Assembly (NCBI GenBank): GCA_947034895.1
Contig: OX344764.1
Span: 51,627,348-51,691,347, forward strand
Length of the DNA: 64,000 nucleotides
Direction of reading: 5' to 3'
Origin: Rhytidiadelphus loreus
Lineage: Eukaryota > Streptophyta > Bryopsida > Hypnales > Hylocomiaceae
Both the position numbers and the translations under genes were made by a program. Shown piece after piece: positions 10,659 to 22,048 of the stretch. A model generated the notes under the pieces. It was not told the origin of the DNA and did not search any database. It was given only the letters and a program-made list of their open reading frames with translations. The first letter of the stretch is position 1, and the number at the start of each line of letters is the position of its first letter.

Positions 10659-13600
10659 TCAGGGGTGGAATTGAGAGTTGTTGAGTGGGGAGTTCATTGC
10701 AAGGACTATCCCCCCTCCATATGATGTTGGAAAATATCTGGCACATTGTTGGAAATTCTGAAGGAAGCTTGGTGGACTGCTGTGGACACGTAGCCAAGGC
10801 TTAGGTACTTCTAGAAGTGGAGGTAAGTGACTTGTACTTTGTCCCTTCTTCCAAGCATCTCTCCTAGCTATAGCTCGTCGTTGGTTTTCCTTACATATGG
10901 GTGGAGGGAAACCGCAGTATGGTGACTTCCAACTTGATACAGATGTGTTAGCTTTTATAAGGTCGTGCAACCTCTGTCCATATGCAGAAACTGCCCTAGC
11001 AGACCATGCTTGATTGTGTACCTTTCTTGACTTCAGCAAAGAGTTCTTCTCCCTCCTTCTCTGCTCCTTTTCTTTGTTTTCGGCCACTTTCTTCCTCTTA
11101 TTCAATTCCCCCTCTAACCTTCTCTTTTCCTTCTCTTGTGCAGCCTCTTCTTTGCAGTTTGCTATTTGCTCTAATGATTTCAGATACTCATCTTGGGTCA
11201 TCCAGATCGATTTTGAGTAGTCAATGTAAGGCTCAGCTGCTTTCCCTATTTTTTTTACTTGAGGCAAGAGTATGTGTGGCAATTCAAAGAAGTTCTTCTG
11301 GACAGGGTTGTGGTCGTCCTCTACTTGCTCTTCAGTCTCTTCTCCATTGCCTTCATTTACCTCAATATCACTCTCAAGATCTACATAGTAGTGTTGACAT
11401 TCAGGAAGTATTGTCAAGTCTTCCTCATAGATTTCTTGGATTTGCCATTGTTGCAGGCCTGCATATTCTCCGCCATGGATGTCATCTGATTGTGGGACGT
11501 CATCAACATTGAAAGATGTCTTTCCCCCCTCCTTTTCAAAGACTAAACTTGGTCCTACTTTGCTGTCCATAGCTCTAACATTTAGGGGATAAATGCCTGT
11601 GGTTTGAAATCCTTTGGTAATGTTTTCTTTTGTAAGAGCTTTCCGCAGAGCAAAAGCTACCCATGCAGCAAGGTCATCTTTCCCTGGAGATTGTCCGAGG
11701 TGTTCTACAGTCCATTTGTCCCTGTAGGCTCGAAAAGCAACTTTGAAAGGCTTAAAACAAGTGACGTCCAAGGGTTGAAGAGCATGCGATGTATGGCTAG
11801 GAAAAGTTAGGAGATCGACCCCACTAAGCATAGCAATCTTGACAACCTCCAAAGTCACGTGGAAGGTATGGCCATCCAAAATTAGAAGATGTCTACATGT
11901 AGGTGAAAGATCATATTGTTTTCTAACATTATTAATAAAGTGTGTCATCCATTCTTTGAATAAGAAATGTGTCATCCAGGCCTTTGGCTGCATGGTCATT
12001 GTGGCATCTGTTTCGCCTATTTTAGTAAGGTAGTTGAATTTTTTTTTTTCCCTTTGAAGATAAAAAAGTTTGGTAGTTTTTCCCCATTGGCATTGATACA
12101 TGCAAGAATGGACAGCCATTCTCGTTGGTCGGGAACTACCATATGCACGTTTCTAGCACCCTTTTTGGCTAAGACATATCCCCCTCCATCATTTCCAGCT
12201 TGTGCTCCAGACTCATCGCAGTTCCAAATCTGATGGGGTCCATATGAATTTTTCTCATATAAAATTGTTAGGTTTTCGTAGAAAGTCTTTATATTCTCTG
12301 GGCACAAGGCCTTTGCTCGGTTCTGCTCTAACGGTTGTGCCCTTCTAAGAGAAAGTTCCGGGTGTCTACTTAGGAAAGATCTGACCCATCCCCTCCCTGG
12401 TATACCATCTACAAAGGGCGTAACTCTGGTTTGGGTAAATTCGTGAACCTTTGCTCGAAGTTGGCCCATGTGAAGAGGGTAACCTCGTTCTTGCATTTCT
12501 AGAAGGTATTTGACAATTCTGGTTTCTTCAACATCATTTAAAATTCCCTTCTTTCCTCTCCTCCTAGACATTGTTGTACCATAAACATGTCCCCTAAACG
12601 AAGTTATAGGAATTCTATGCTCCCTAGCAGCGGTTTTCAAGGGGATTCCGTCATCCACATCTTTCAGTGCCTCCAGTAATTGTTCATGACTCCAGTTTCC
12701 ATTTTTCCTAATTTTTCTAGGAACTGGCTTCAAAATCGACGAGTTACAGAGGTTGTTTACCTCTGTGGGCTGAAATTCGGTGTCCCAGGGACTTCTTCTT
12801 ATCGGGGACACCTTCTCAGCAACAAAGTCTGAGTTCCATAGGTTGTCATCGTCGTTGTTGAAGAATTCTACGCCAACAGGTTCTGATGTCCTCTCATTAG
12901 CAAGTAATTCTCTATCATTGTTCGATGTCGATATGCCTCCTCCTGTCGATGTACCTCCGCTCGTAGAAGTTTGTGCTGTTGCCAGTCTACTTGCTATTTC
13001 CATCGATGTCCTTGCTACTTTGGTTTGGTCTGCTGCCATTACTGTAGCTGCTGCTGCCAATATGCTTCGTGATCCTGATGTCCCTCCTAACATCGATCTG
13101 ATGATGTGGTCGTTCCCGATTTGATCGGTAGTTAGTAATGCCGATCTCCCTCCTACCATGGATTTTTTGGTTGATGGCAGACCATGTTCTAGTTCTGTCG
13201 CAGCAGCTTCTGATGTACCTGCGAAAGTCATCGCAGCTGTTCTTGATCTGCCTGGTGAAGTCGCCGCAGTTGCTCCCAGTTTGCTTGCCGATCTACCTAT
13301 TGCAGATGTCGCATGTGCTACCGATCTCCTTACAGATCTGTCTGCTAAAGCCGCCGCTTGTACTACCCATCTGCTTGTTGAAGTTATCACAGCTGTTCCC
13401 AATTTGCTTGCCGATCTGCCTGCTGAAGCTGTCGCTTGCACTACCGATCTGCTTGTTGAAGCCGCTGCATCTACTACTGATCTGCTAGCTGAAGTGGCAG
13501 TTGCATCTTCCAACTGATCCTGTCTTTCTTTAGGCATGGGAGCTCGCCCTTGAGACCTTGCAGATGTTAGTCCACACAGCTCAGTATTCAGGTGAGGCAC

Positions 13601-14101
13601 TTTGTCGTTCTCCTCCTTTGCCGCTCCCTCACCATGGTCATGCAAACTGTTGAACTGGGCTTGTCGCTCCATGTCCGATTGCTTGTTGATGGGGCTAATC
13701 CACTTTCCAGAGTGCGTTAATTTCATGGCCTTGGGCTTGCACATTAGTGGCCTAGAAGTCGAAGGTGATGATCTACCAACAACCCTGCGAGTTCTATCCA
13801 GGAGGTAAGAGCTATCATTGCAGTAGTCCTCCACTTTCTCTGTAGTTTCATTCGGCAAGTTTATACTGTCTATATGCTTGTTCATTGCACTTCCTATCTC
13901 TAGCGAATTCCAATCAAATCCATCGGGCAGGTCTTCAGATTCACTCTCCATTTTCACATAATCATTGTCCTCTTCCATACTGCTCTCTACGTTGTAGTCG
14001 GGTTGGCTGGATCCCCAACTTCGAGGGCGCTTCCACTCGCTGCATTGACTGTCTTCCGTTTGAGTCGATGCTTCCTCAAGTTCGAAGTTTGAATTTTCCA
14101 T
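10659..14101 (-). CDS. CENP-B/Tigger (jerky)-type transposase, one frameshift
   Basis: A pogo-superfamily transposase. The ATG at 14101 is chosen because a TGTTGCAG acceptor-like site lies just 5' of it. An in-frame ATG at 14149 is the alternative. Order: acidic Ser-rich N-terminus; Ala/Ser/Arg low-complexity repeats (codons about 195-310); psq-type helix-turn-helix (NGNWSHEQLLEALK, about 467-520); CENP-B-type helix-turn-helix (GRGWVRSFLSRHPELS); and the DDE_1 nuclease. The catalytic Asp residues are NCDESG (codon near 12217), ILDGH (11876) and LQPLD (11768). A Lys/Glu coiled coil follows. The frame breaks at an 11-A run (plus-strand T run 12039-12049); a multiple of three would keep it open, giving about 1148 codons. 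Apart from that run, no other lesion is seen. It would cut and paste its element, or be domesticated. Terminal repeats were not found. Confidence 0.85.
13180..13515 (-). repeat. degenerate coding repeats in the transposase N-terminus
   Basis: The sequence encodes repeated modules such as SASRSVVDAA, STSRSVVQATA and AGRSASKLGTA. GRSASKLG occurs twice and SRSVV twice or more, with similar spacing. On DNA the repeats show as recurring CTTGCCGATCTGCCTG-like tracts. It is internal to the transposase gene and keeps the frame. Confidence 0.7.
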
Positions 14102-14149
14102 CACACCACACCTGCAACACAGAGACAAAAAATTAGTGATCAAGTTCAA

Positions 14150-15009
14150 TGTTCTTACAAGACAAAGCTAGTATGTATGCGTATTGTTAGATTTTGAATG
14201 GAACTATTTAAATTGGTAGCAATACTAAGTCAGAATGTGGACCTTGAAAATAATGCACTTCTTCTCCTTATGCCGAGTTCCTTCTTTTGCTCTACCAATG
14301 TGAATGTATTGATTTAGCTAATGAAATTCAAAAAGTGAAGAAGCATTGAACATTGAAAAATCCATTGCCCAATTCTAGCAGTTGTCTCTTAGCAAAAATA
14401 ATCGCATTTCCATAACCTTCCAAAACAACTGTTCTCTAACAAATTTCCCAAGTTTCATGAAGATACTTTAATTTCAAAGTCGGCTCCTGCAGTTGTAAAA
14501 TTGGGTACTATTTATTTGTAATATACGCTTGCAGTCATTCATGAAAGCGCCCTTCATTAACTTTTGACCGTCTCTTGCAGTATTCAATAATGAGTACAGA
14601 TTTCTGTACATGCTTTAAAAGCTTGTTTCCTGACAATTTCTCATTTGAAAATATAAATTTGACAAGTGTCCAATTCTTTGAGAATAGACCCATATTACAT
14701 CTTCTTTCATCCACTACACAATAATGAACCGATATCTAAAGAATTGAAAACCACCGTCACTTAGTGCAATGTCCATTGAACGACCACCACGTATCATTTT
14801 CTAAACAGATGACTGTCCATTACTGAGCCTGTTGTAGGGTCGATCTGAAGAAGAGGGTTGGAATAAGGACCCACTACCTTAGGAAGTTTTCATTTCTCAA
14901 TCTGGAAGTCATGATGTTCAAATTCATTCTTTGGTTAGATCAAAATTTCTAATTTGTAAGTTTTTCCAATCTGTATGGTGTCACAATTAACCGTGTAGAA
15001 CATAAGTTA
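14150..15009. other. AT-rich region upstream of the transposase, no gene
   Basis: No reading frame of note on either strand. A non-coding 5' exon of the transposase could lie here, because an acceptor-like site borders its ATG, but I could not place a donor with confidence. Confidence 0.4.
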
Positions 15010-15770
15010 ACTCCTACAATCCCAAGGCCATTTTTCTGTAAAAAAAAAACTCAAATGTGCCAGTTTAGCTGCGTTCATCCAAGAAAAAAAAAATATATAT
15101 TTTTAGAATCTAAACGTAGGATCTTGTACATGACTTGTCTCAAATCATGTGGCAAAATTTCTGTAAGGTTTGACAATACAGATTGGAGGATATTAGCATT
15201 TAAAGTTGAAAGAAATTATTTTTTTGAATAGTCATTAGCCGGCCTGCAATTTTAGATGACCTTGAATGCCATTCAATGAAAAAATTATCAGTATAGAGTT
15301 TGAATTTTTTTTTTTGTTGTTGAATAATTGAGTTGAAATTTTAGGGACCTTAGAAAAGCAAAAACACATGTGATTTTTATTCTTTAAGAAATTGTTAAGT
15401 AGAAATAGGTCCAAGGTCGAAAGAAAAACTAAATTGTTAATAGCTCTAAGGTGGAATTGAAACACTATAATAATCCCAACAGTGAGATTGTTTAAGCAAG
15501 CTAACTTCACCTTGTCCTACATTTTTTTTCCAAAAATTGTGAAAATTGCATCTGAAAATGAATTCTAGAAGGCTATAAGTTATTTTTTCAAGAAGATGCT
15601 CTAATTGCCTAAGAAATAAGATTGTTCATAACTTTCACATACCAAATCCAAATGGAATGAATGAAAGCTTCCCATATAGATATCAAATGAATATTCTTTG
15701 ACAACAATAACAACACTTAAAACTTAATTATATAAGTATTTGTAATATATGTATTATATGGGACAAACTA
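15010..15770. repeat. dispersed repeat, old copy of the TTAACCCC family
   Basis: The order GTAGGATCTTGTA, GATATTAGCATTTAAAGTTG, GGCCTGCAATTTTAGATGAC and CATAACTTTCACAT matches the element at 35064-35995 along its length. The ends are eroded, so the limits are approximate. Confidence 0.6.
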
Positions 15771-16814
15771 ACCAATTTGGAGAAATTTTTGATGAAAAAT
15801 TAATTTTAATTGGAGGAGGCTTTTAGTATAGAATTTTTAAAACTCATACATAGGTGTTTCAATTCTTCATATATATTGTGCATTTAAAAAAAAAATATGT
15901 ATGCAACCTAATGTTTTATATATGTAAATTTTTTTTAATTTGGTCTTTATCTAATGTCTTAGTTGGTCTTTTTAATTTGACATGATTTTTATAAAAAACA
16001 TCCTTTAAGTTGTTTTAATGCAAATGACCTCTATGTATAATACATGATTTGTGTATTTGAGTATGGTGCAAAACACATTTTTGTGTAAATCTACAATTAG
16101 AAAATCAATAAACTATGGTTATAGGCCCAAAGTTCAAATTGCAATAAAAAAATTTATTGCTAAAGTTTTTTAACTTTCAAATTATAGTAAAAATAATACT
16201 TTGTAAACTTTATATCATTAATTGAGCTCAAATCCATTTAAATCACCTTCATGGCTGAAATCCAAATCAACAACAAAGAGGCATGGGTATACAACTCCTA
16301 TACTGTACCCAAAGGGAGTTTCCATTAACATGGTTTAGTAGACAACTTTTGTAAAAGAATTATCAAATTAAAAGGACCAAGAAGCTAAGAGAAGACCAAA
16401 GTAAATAAAATATGATGTAAAAGATGTAGGATTACATATTCATTAAAAAAAAAGTCCACAATATAGAAGGAGAATTGAAACACATATGCACAATTAAAAA
16501 AAAAACATCCAAGAAGTTCCTTCCAATAAAAATTCTTTCATAGCTTTTTATTAATAATAATAAAATATTAAATTTCTATAAAAAAAAGGCTCAAGAAGTT
16601 GGATAGCTTGTCCCACTATACATATATTAAAACATTCATATAATTAGGTTCTTCATGCTATTATTGCCTTTAGAAAATATTCATTTCAAATATATAATTG
16701 CATATTTGGATTCCTTGTTAAAAAGGCTACAAGAATTTTCTATATTAGAAGAAATTAAATACCTTGATGTTGGATTGAAAAGCATTATAATTAATTGTAA
16801 TGAAGGCCATACAA
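15771..16814. other. AT-rich spacer, nothing recognised
   Basis: Very AT-rich with many A and T runs. No protein-like frames and no clear repeat ends seen. Confidence 0.4.
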
Positions 16815-17165
16815 TATAGAAGTTGCATATCCAGGCAAAGGAGAAAAGGATTTTTAACACGATATTCGTTATTTTGGCAGTTTTCCTATCTCCCAATTTA
16901 CGTCGGTTTGCGCTGATCTGAATCAAAGATTGGGAAACTGGAATTTTCGAATGGCCATAACTTACTCAAATTTTGTCTAAACACCTCATATGCCCAGTTT
17001 GGACGAAATTTGAGTAAGTTATGGCCATTTGAAAATTCCAGTTTTCTAATCTGTGGTGCAGATCAACGCGAACCGACCTAAACTGCATACTCCCAAAATC
17101 ATGGAATTCTCCCAAAATAACGAATATCGTGTTTTTTGGGTGATCCGTGGCTCATGCATCTTCTT
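16815..17165. repeat. about 350-bp foldback (long inverted repeat)
   Basis: The left arm holds CACGATATTCGTTATTTTGG (16858) and GGCCATAACTTACTCAAATT. The right arm holds AATTTGAGTAAGTTATGGCC and CCAAAATAACGAATATCGTG (ending 17132). The inner arms (about 16934-16982 and 16997-17046) are nearly perfect around a loop of about 15-20 bases. The outer arms are more diverged and extend to roughly 16815 and 17165. No coding capacity. Confidence 0.85.
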
Positions 17166-18299
17166 TAGAGAATTTTGTAGTTCCTTCATGAGGGGCTTTA
17201 TTCATCTAAAAGCAACATTCACATTCAAGGAACTATTCACCAAAAATAGGATGATATAAGTCTGATGTTACAATTCATATCCGGTGTGATGATTTACAAG
17301 TTAAAACCCAATGTTACAATATATATTCTATTTCAAGGGATTTCCATAAATTATTGTCAAACTAATGGAATCTACTTATTTATAATTTACAACTATTTGA
17401 TGCTAATTCATTGAAATAAAATGCATAACAACATTCCACTATAGTAGGATGATTCTAATATGTTTCTTGAAAATCTTTTGCATCCTATGAAGATCTTAAA
17501 AGCAAATAAAAGTGTATAATGTAAAATGCGTCACACAATCCTTCACATCTCTTTATCCAAGTCCAAGGTATGAAATCTTCATCTATGAAGTATTATGATT
17601 TGTTATTACTATGTATATGAGATGAGGGAAATAATACATAAAGTAACATTTGATTCTTTAAAAAAATGGGTCACTTTCTATTACATGTAAGGTATCTCTA
17701 GTAATCTAAGTATTTTGAAAACCTAAAATATGGTCTAGATTCTCTTTTACTTTTAGATAAAACACTTTCTTTTAATATTTGTATATGTATATATAAACAT
17801 TTTACTTGCAATTATACAATTTTCTTTTGCTTTTTGTACAAGTTCCTTTGTTGTTAGTTCTTTTAGATGAAAGGTAGATATGCTTAGATAGAATTCAAAG
17901 CACTAACTTCTATTCTTATCAAATCATCAAATGAAACTATCTCAAATAAACTTCATTTAACAATAGAAGACTTATTAATATAAAAATAAACTCTTATGAA
18001 ACACATTTTCATGCATTTTAGAGGTCTATTGCTTTCTTTACTAAGTTTCAAGAAATTGAGAGCTAAATGTGTGAACCTTGACAATGGCGATTGAAAGCAA
18101 CCATTTATAAAGTTTGGAGAGTACATCTTTTATAATTTGAGATGGAGTAGGCTTTGAAACTTATGAACTTTAAAAAAAATGAAATTATAGAACCAAATAG
18201 GGGGTCTATTGAGGAACTTTTTCAAGATGGCCTATATGATGTCAGCTAATACTTCTACTACCCAAATGACTACCTTGTTGATAACTCTTGAAGCCTCAT
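17166..18299. other. AT-rich spacer, nothing recognised
   Basis: No domain-like reading frames, no repeat ends. It leads directly into the reductase relic at 18300. Confidence 0.4.
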
Positions 18300-19182
18300 T
18301 CAAGCCTCCCATACATTTGTTCACAAGAATACAATCCTACATTAGCACAATTATATCAATAGAGTAGATCGTAGGTCCGTGAGATTTTGTAGAGACATAC
18401 CACATTGCCATTACTCACCAAGGGCAACAAACCTTATTAGGAAGGTCAAAGCTTTGGTATCATTCCACCAAATGAAAATCTCAATAAGCCTACCAAGCCA
18501 AATTCAATCCACCTCTATTCCCTTGTGTCATCAAGGTATAGAGACCATTTTGGTGGTCAAATAGTAAGTTTATGCATTCAAAGGGAAGTGTACTTGGATC
18601 CTAAGACAAGAAAAGAAGACATAGCAAAAAAAGGAATTTGTAGTATTTTCTTGTGTGACTCCATGCCCGGACTCAAGGTCCAAATTGTTAGACCTTCCAG
18701 TAAGATAATGTTGATCTTGCTTGATGCAGATCCTACCGGTACTCACATCATGGTTGCCATTGGGACTGGCATTGCCCCATTTAGGACTCATTTGCGGAGA
18801 ATATTTATAAAAGTCAACACTAGTTTTAAATTGAACGACATTGCTTGGCTCTTTACAAAGGTTGCAATGATAGACAACCTCCTTAACCATGACGAGTTTT
18901 AAAAATATATGAAAGATTATCCAACAATATTCCAATACAACATCGCTTTGAGTCATGAGCAAATCAATTCTAATATAGTGGAAACCCCTATGTGCAAGAA
19001 CATAGTAAATGTGTGTTTGATTTGTTGGACAAAGGCACCCACATCTATTTTTGTGGACTCAAGGAATGATGCTATGTATCCAAAGCATGTTCAAAAGAGT
19101 TGTGGAATCTCAAGAGGAGTGTTGGGAGACAAAGAGAGCTACTTTAAGGACAAACAAGCAGTGGCATGTAGGTGTTTATTCA
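18300..19182 (+). pseudogene. ferredoxin-NADP+ reductase (root type), decayed intronless copy
   Basis: Reading along the plus strand with frame changes shows the reductase in order: an ISIE-IVGP segment, ETYHIAI, GQSFGIIPP, HLYSLVSSRYRDHFGG, SLCIQREVYLDPKTRKED (root-type insert), KKGICSIFLCDSMPG, THIMVAIGTGIAPFR (NADP-binding), LNDIAWLF, ALSHEQIN, HIYFCGLK and the terminal NKQWHVGVY. These are FAD- and NADP-binding landmarks of the enzyme that reduces ferredoxin with NADPH in non-green plastids. Lesions: TAG 18365, TGA 18380, frameshift near 18437, TAA 18900, and a lesion plus frameshift near 19065. The match runs continuously, whereas plant reductase genes have several introns, so a retrocopy is likely. 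The transit peptide is absent. Confidence 0.85.
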
Positions 19183-21458
19183 AGGTAACTACAAACACCT
19201 AAGTTAGCTACTTGTTTTCAAAATCAACCCCTACAGATTCTTGCCTAAAAATCTAAAATGTATAGCATCTATAAATTCATGAGAGCCTAGGCTGGGTTGG
19301 TTTTGGATATACTTAATTTCAATACTTCAAAAATTCATAGTTTATTCATATAGGGATTTTAAGTGTATATTAAGAGAATTAAGAATCCCTTTTGATTTTC
19401 AACAATTGAAGACTCAACAAAAGTCTGAATAGTTTAATAATAATTGCCAATAGTTTAACTACCTTACTTATTATTTGTTCAAAGCAGAGTGTCGAAGGAG
19501 ATATTGAGCCAAACTAGCCAATATCCACAGTTATCAATTATTAAATAGTTTCTCATGGATATGTTTAAGCAACTCCTTATCCATTTACTTGAAATAGTTT
19601 GTTTTTTCTAAAATATTGTTTGATTATTTTTGTAAAGTTTTCATTTTGAATTGGCAATTAGAAGATCTGAATTGACTCATGCTAGGGCCATGTATACTAA
19701 CCACAATAGCAACCTTAGAACAAATGAAGAAGTAAAATTTACTTATGAAGATTGAAGAATAGATGGACAAGAAGCTTTGCTCGATGTTAATATAGTGCTC
19801 AACTAAACACTATCTCTCTGCCATTCAAAAACCCCCGTTTGGTAACATTGTTCTATAGAGAATAAGAACCATCAATTTGAAATGCAATAGCAAGTTTGAT
19901 TGTAATAACTCAACATAGCTATTCTCTAACAAATCAACTAAAAACTGTAATTCATTTTCTACAAGCTCTCATTACTTGTACACCATTTAGGTTGTATCCC
20001 AAACTTCATTTGCAACTAGTGTCTATTTTTTCATATACAATTATAGTAGATTATAAACTCATTGGTGATTGAACCATGGACAAACTAATTATGGATACAA
20101 TCTGAGTAATATTAGCTAGCTAGCTAATAGTATGAATTCATTTAGATTTTGTGCTAGGGATTGGTCTTGGTGGTTGTGGTTAGTGTCTTCCACACGCTCA
20201 TCACCTCATCACGTACATGCTCAAGATGTCAATAAACTTCTTTTGCACACATCAATGTTGCTATGAGTATAGGCATGTGATACTAACTTCCCAAATTACA
20301 CTATTTGTAGAATTAGGTGAAATTTTAGTGTAGAATAAAATATTACTATATGGTACTAATTTTTACAAAAATAAAATATTATATTGACATTAATTCCCCT
20401 CCTTCACTAATAAGACAAATCAATGTTAGTAGTTTGAAGAACATGTTGACATTGGCATAACATACTTCCGGCCAAGGACTACAAAGTTGAAATTGAGCCT
20501 TATGTTATATTTTTTGAAAAGGATTGTATGAGTTTTTTAAAAAATTCTAGGGATATTTAGTTCTTCTAACAACACATGCAATGCGTTGACTTCCTATTGA
20601 CAAAAAAATTCACTTCTAAGTTTGAATTAAATTTTCTCAATATGATCCCTTGAATTGGTCATTTTAAACCATGAATCCTTGTGCCTTTGGGACATTATTT
20701 GTCACATTTGAATCCTGCCTTGAAACCAAGGTGTTCTTGGGAGACAAATGGCAAGTTAATTTACATCTAGTTTCTTGCCACCTCCAATATGAGGATTGAT
20801 TGATCATTTATTGAGTTTGAGGGCAAAATGGTGAATTCCAATAGTAATTGATTGAGTCATTAGGGATTTAGGGGTGATTTGAGGCCTTTAGAAGACTACT
20901 TTAGGTCTATTCACCTTGTTGGAAACCCATCGCATTGCTGTTATAATTTAAAAAATCATTCAAAATATCTAAAAAAACATCATTCAAAAATATCTAAAAG
21001 AAATAATTCTTTCATAAAAAATAATGAAATAATAATGAAATGAATGTTATCTTGCATGGTAGTCACCCAACCACGTCAAACTCTTGATGTGTCAAAGTTG
21101 TCAAAGTTCCCCCACAATCCAAGAACTCATGGGAACTCCCAATCTTCCGTAGGCCTCAAAAAACATCAAATGGGTTTGTGGATTACGCACATGATACTTG
21201 AACTTAAGATGACAATTTCGTTTAAATTGGTGGTATTTCAACACTTTGGAACTTTTCACAACACTTGTTATGAAATATTAAATCTACATATACTTGTCCT
21301 AGATGTTACACCTGTATGTCACAATTTTGGGCACTGGAATCACACCAACTTTTACGAAATTGACGTTTTCAATTCATGTTCGCGGACGTGCGGGATTGAT
21401 ACAGATCGTGATTTCACCATTCTTTAATATTCGAATTCACTACTTCTCTCGGAATTTG
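19183..21458. other. AT-rich spacer, no gene recognised
   Basis: Several short frames (for example 21044-21427 plus) show no recognisable domain. No clear TIR pairs were seen. The right border is the start of duplication block B. Confidence 0.4.
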
Positions 21459-22048
21459 CATGGACCCCACGGCCCACGCCATTCTGAGCGCAAAGTGGTG
21501 CCGGTCTCCCAAATTCCTTGTCGTCAACCAAGATTTCCCAGTGCAGTGGAGACTACTGCCTGTGAAGGGTGGAGGGGAGGTCGGGAAAGTGTAGCAGTAA
21601 GCTACGAATACAAATAGTTAGTAACCAGTGATGGCTCACACGAATCAGTCAGAGAGGATATATCAAACCATGAAATAAACTACAGCGAGTTCAATCGAGC
21701 TCGGCAAGATATAACGAGAATGATGTGTTTCCAGCAGTTCAGAGCGCGCTTCCAAGATCCGAAAAATCAGCTTTCCCATCCGGCCAGCTGTTCCCGACGC
21801 GGTGTAATACGAGGGGCTTGGATTTGTAGGCCAAGAGATCGACCTCGTCCGCAAAATAAAGAAAGCCATTCAGCAGATCTGAAATACCATAACAATCTGT
21901 TGCAAAGGGGAATTTACATGTGAATTAGTTGCTAATGAACATGGACTCATCGAATGATGAAATCCCAGCTCTCCTACACCGTGAGAAAAAAGAGAATCTG
22001 GTCAGCCAAGGTGATCTCAAGCACTCCCTTGCAATTGTCCGGAGTGAT

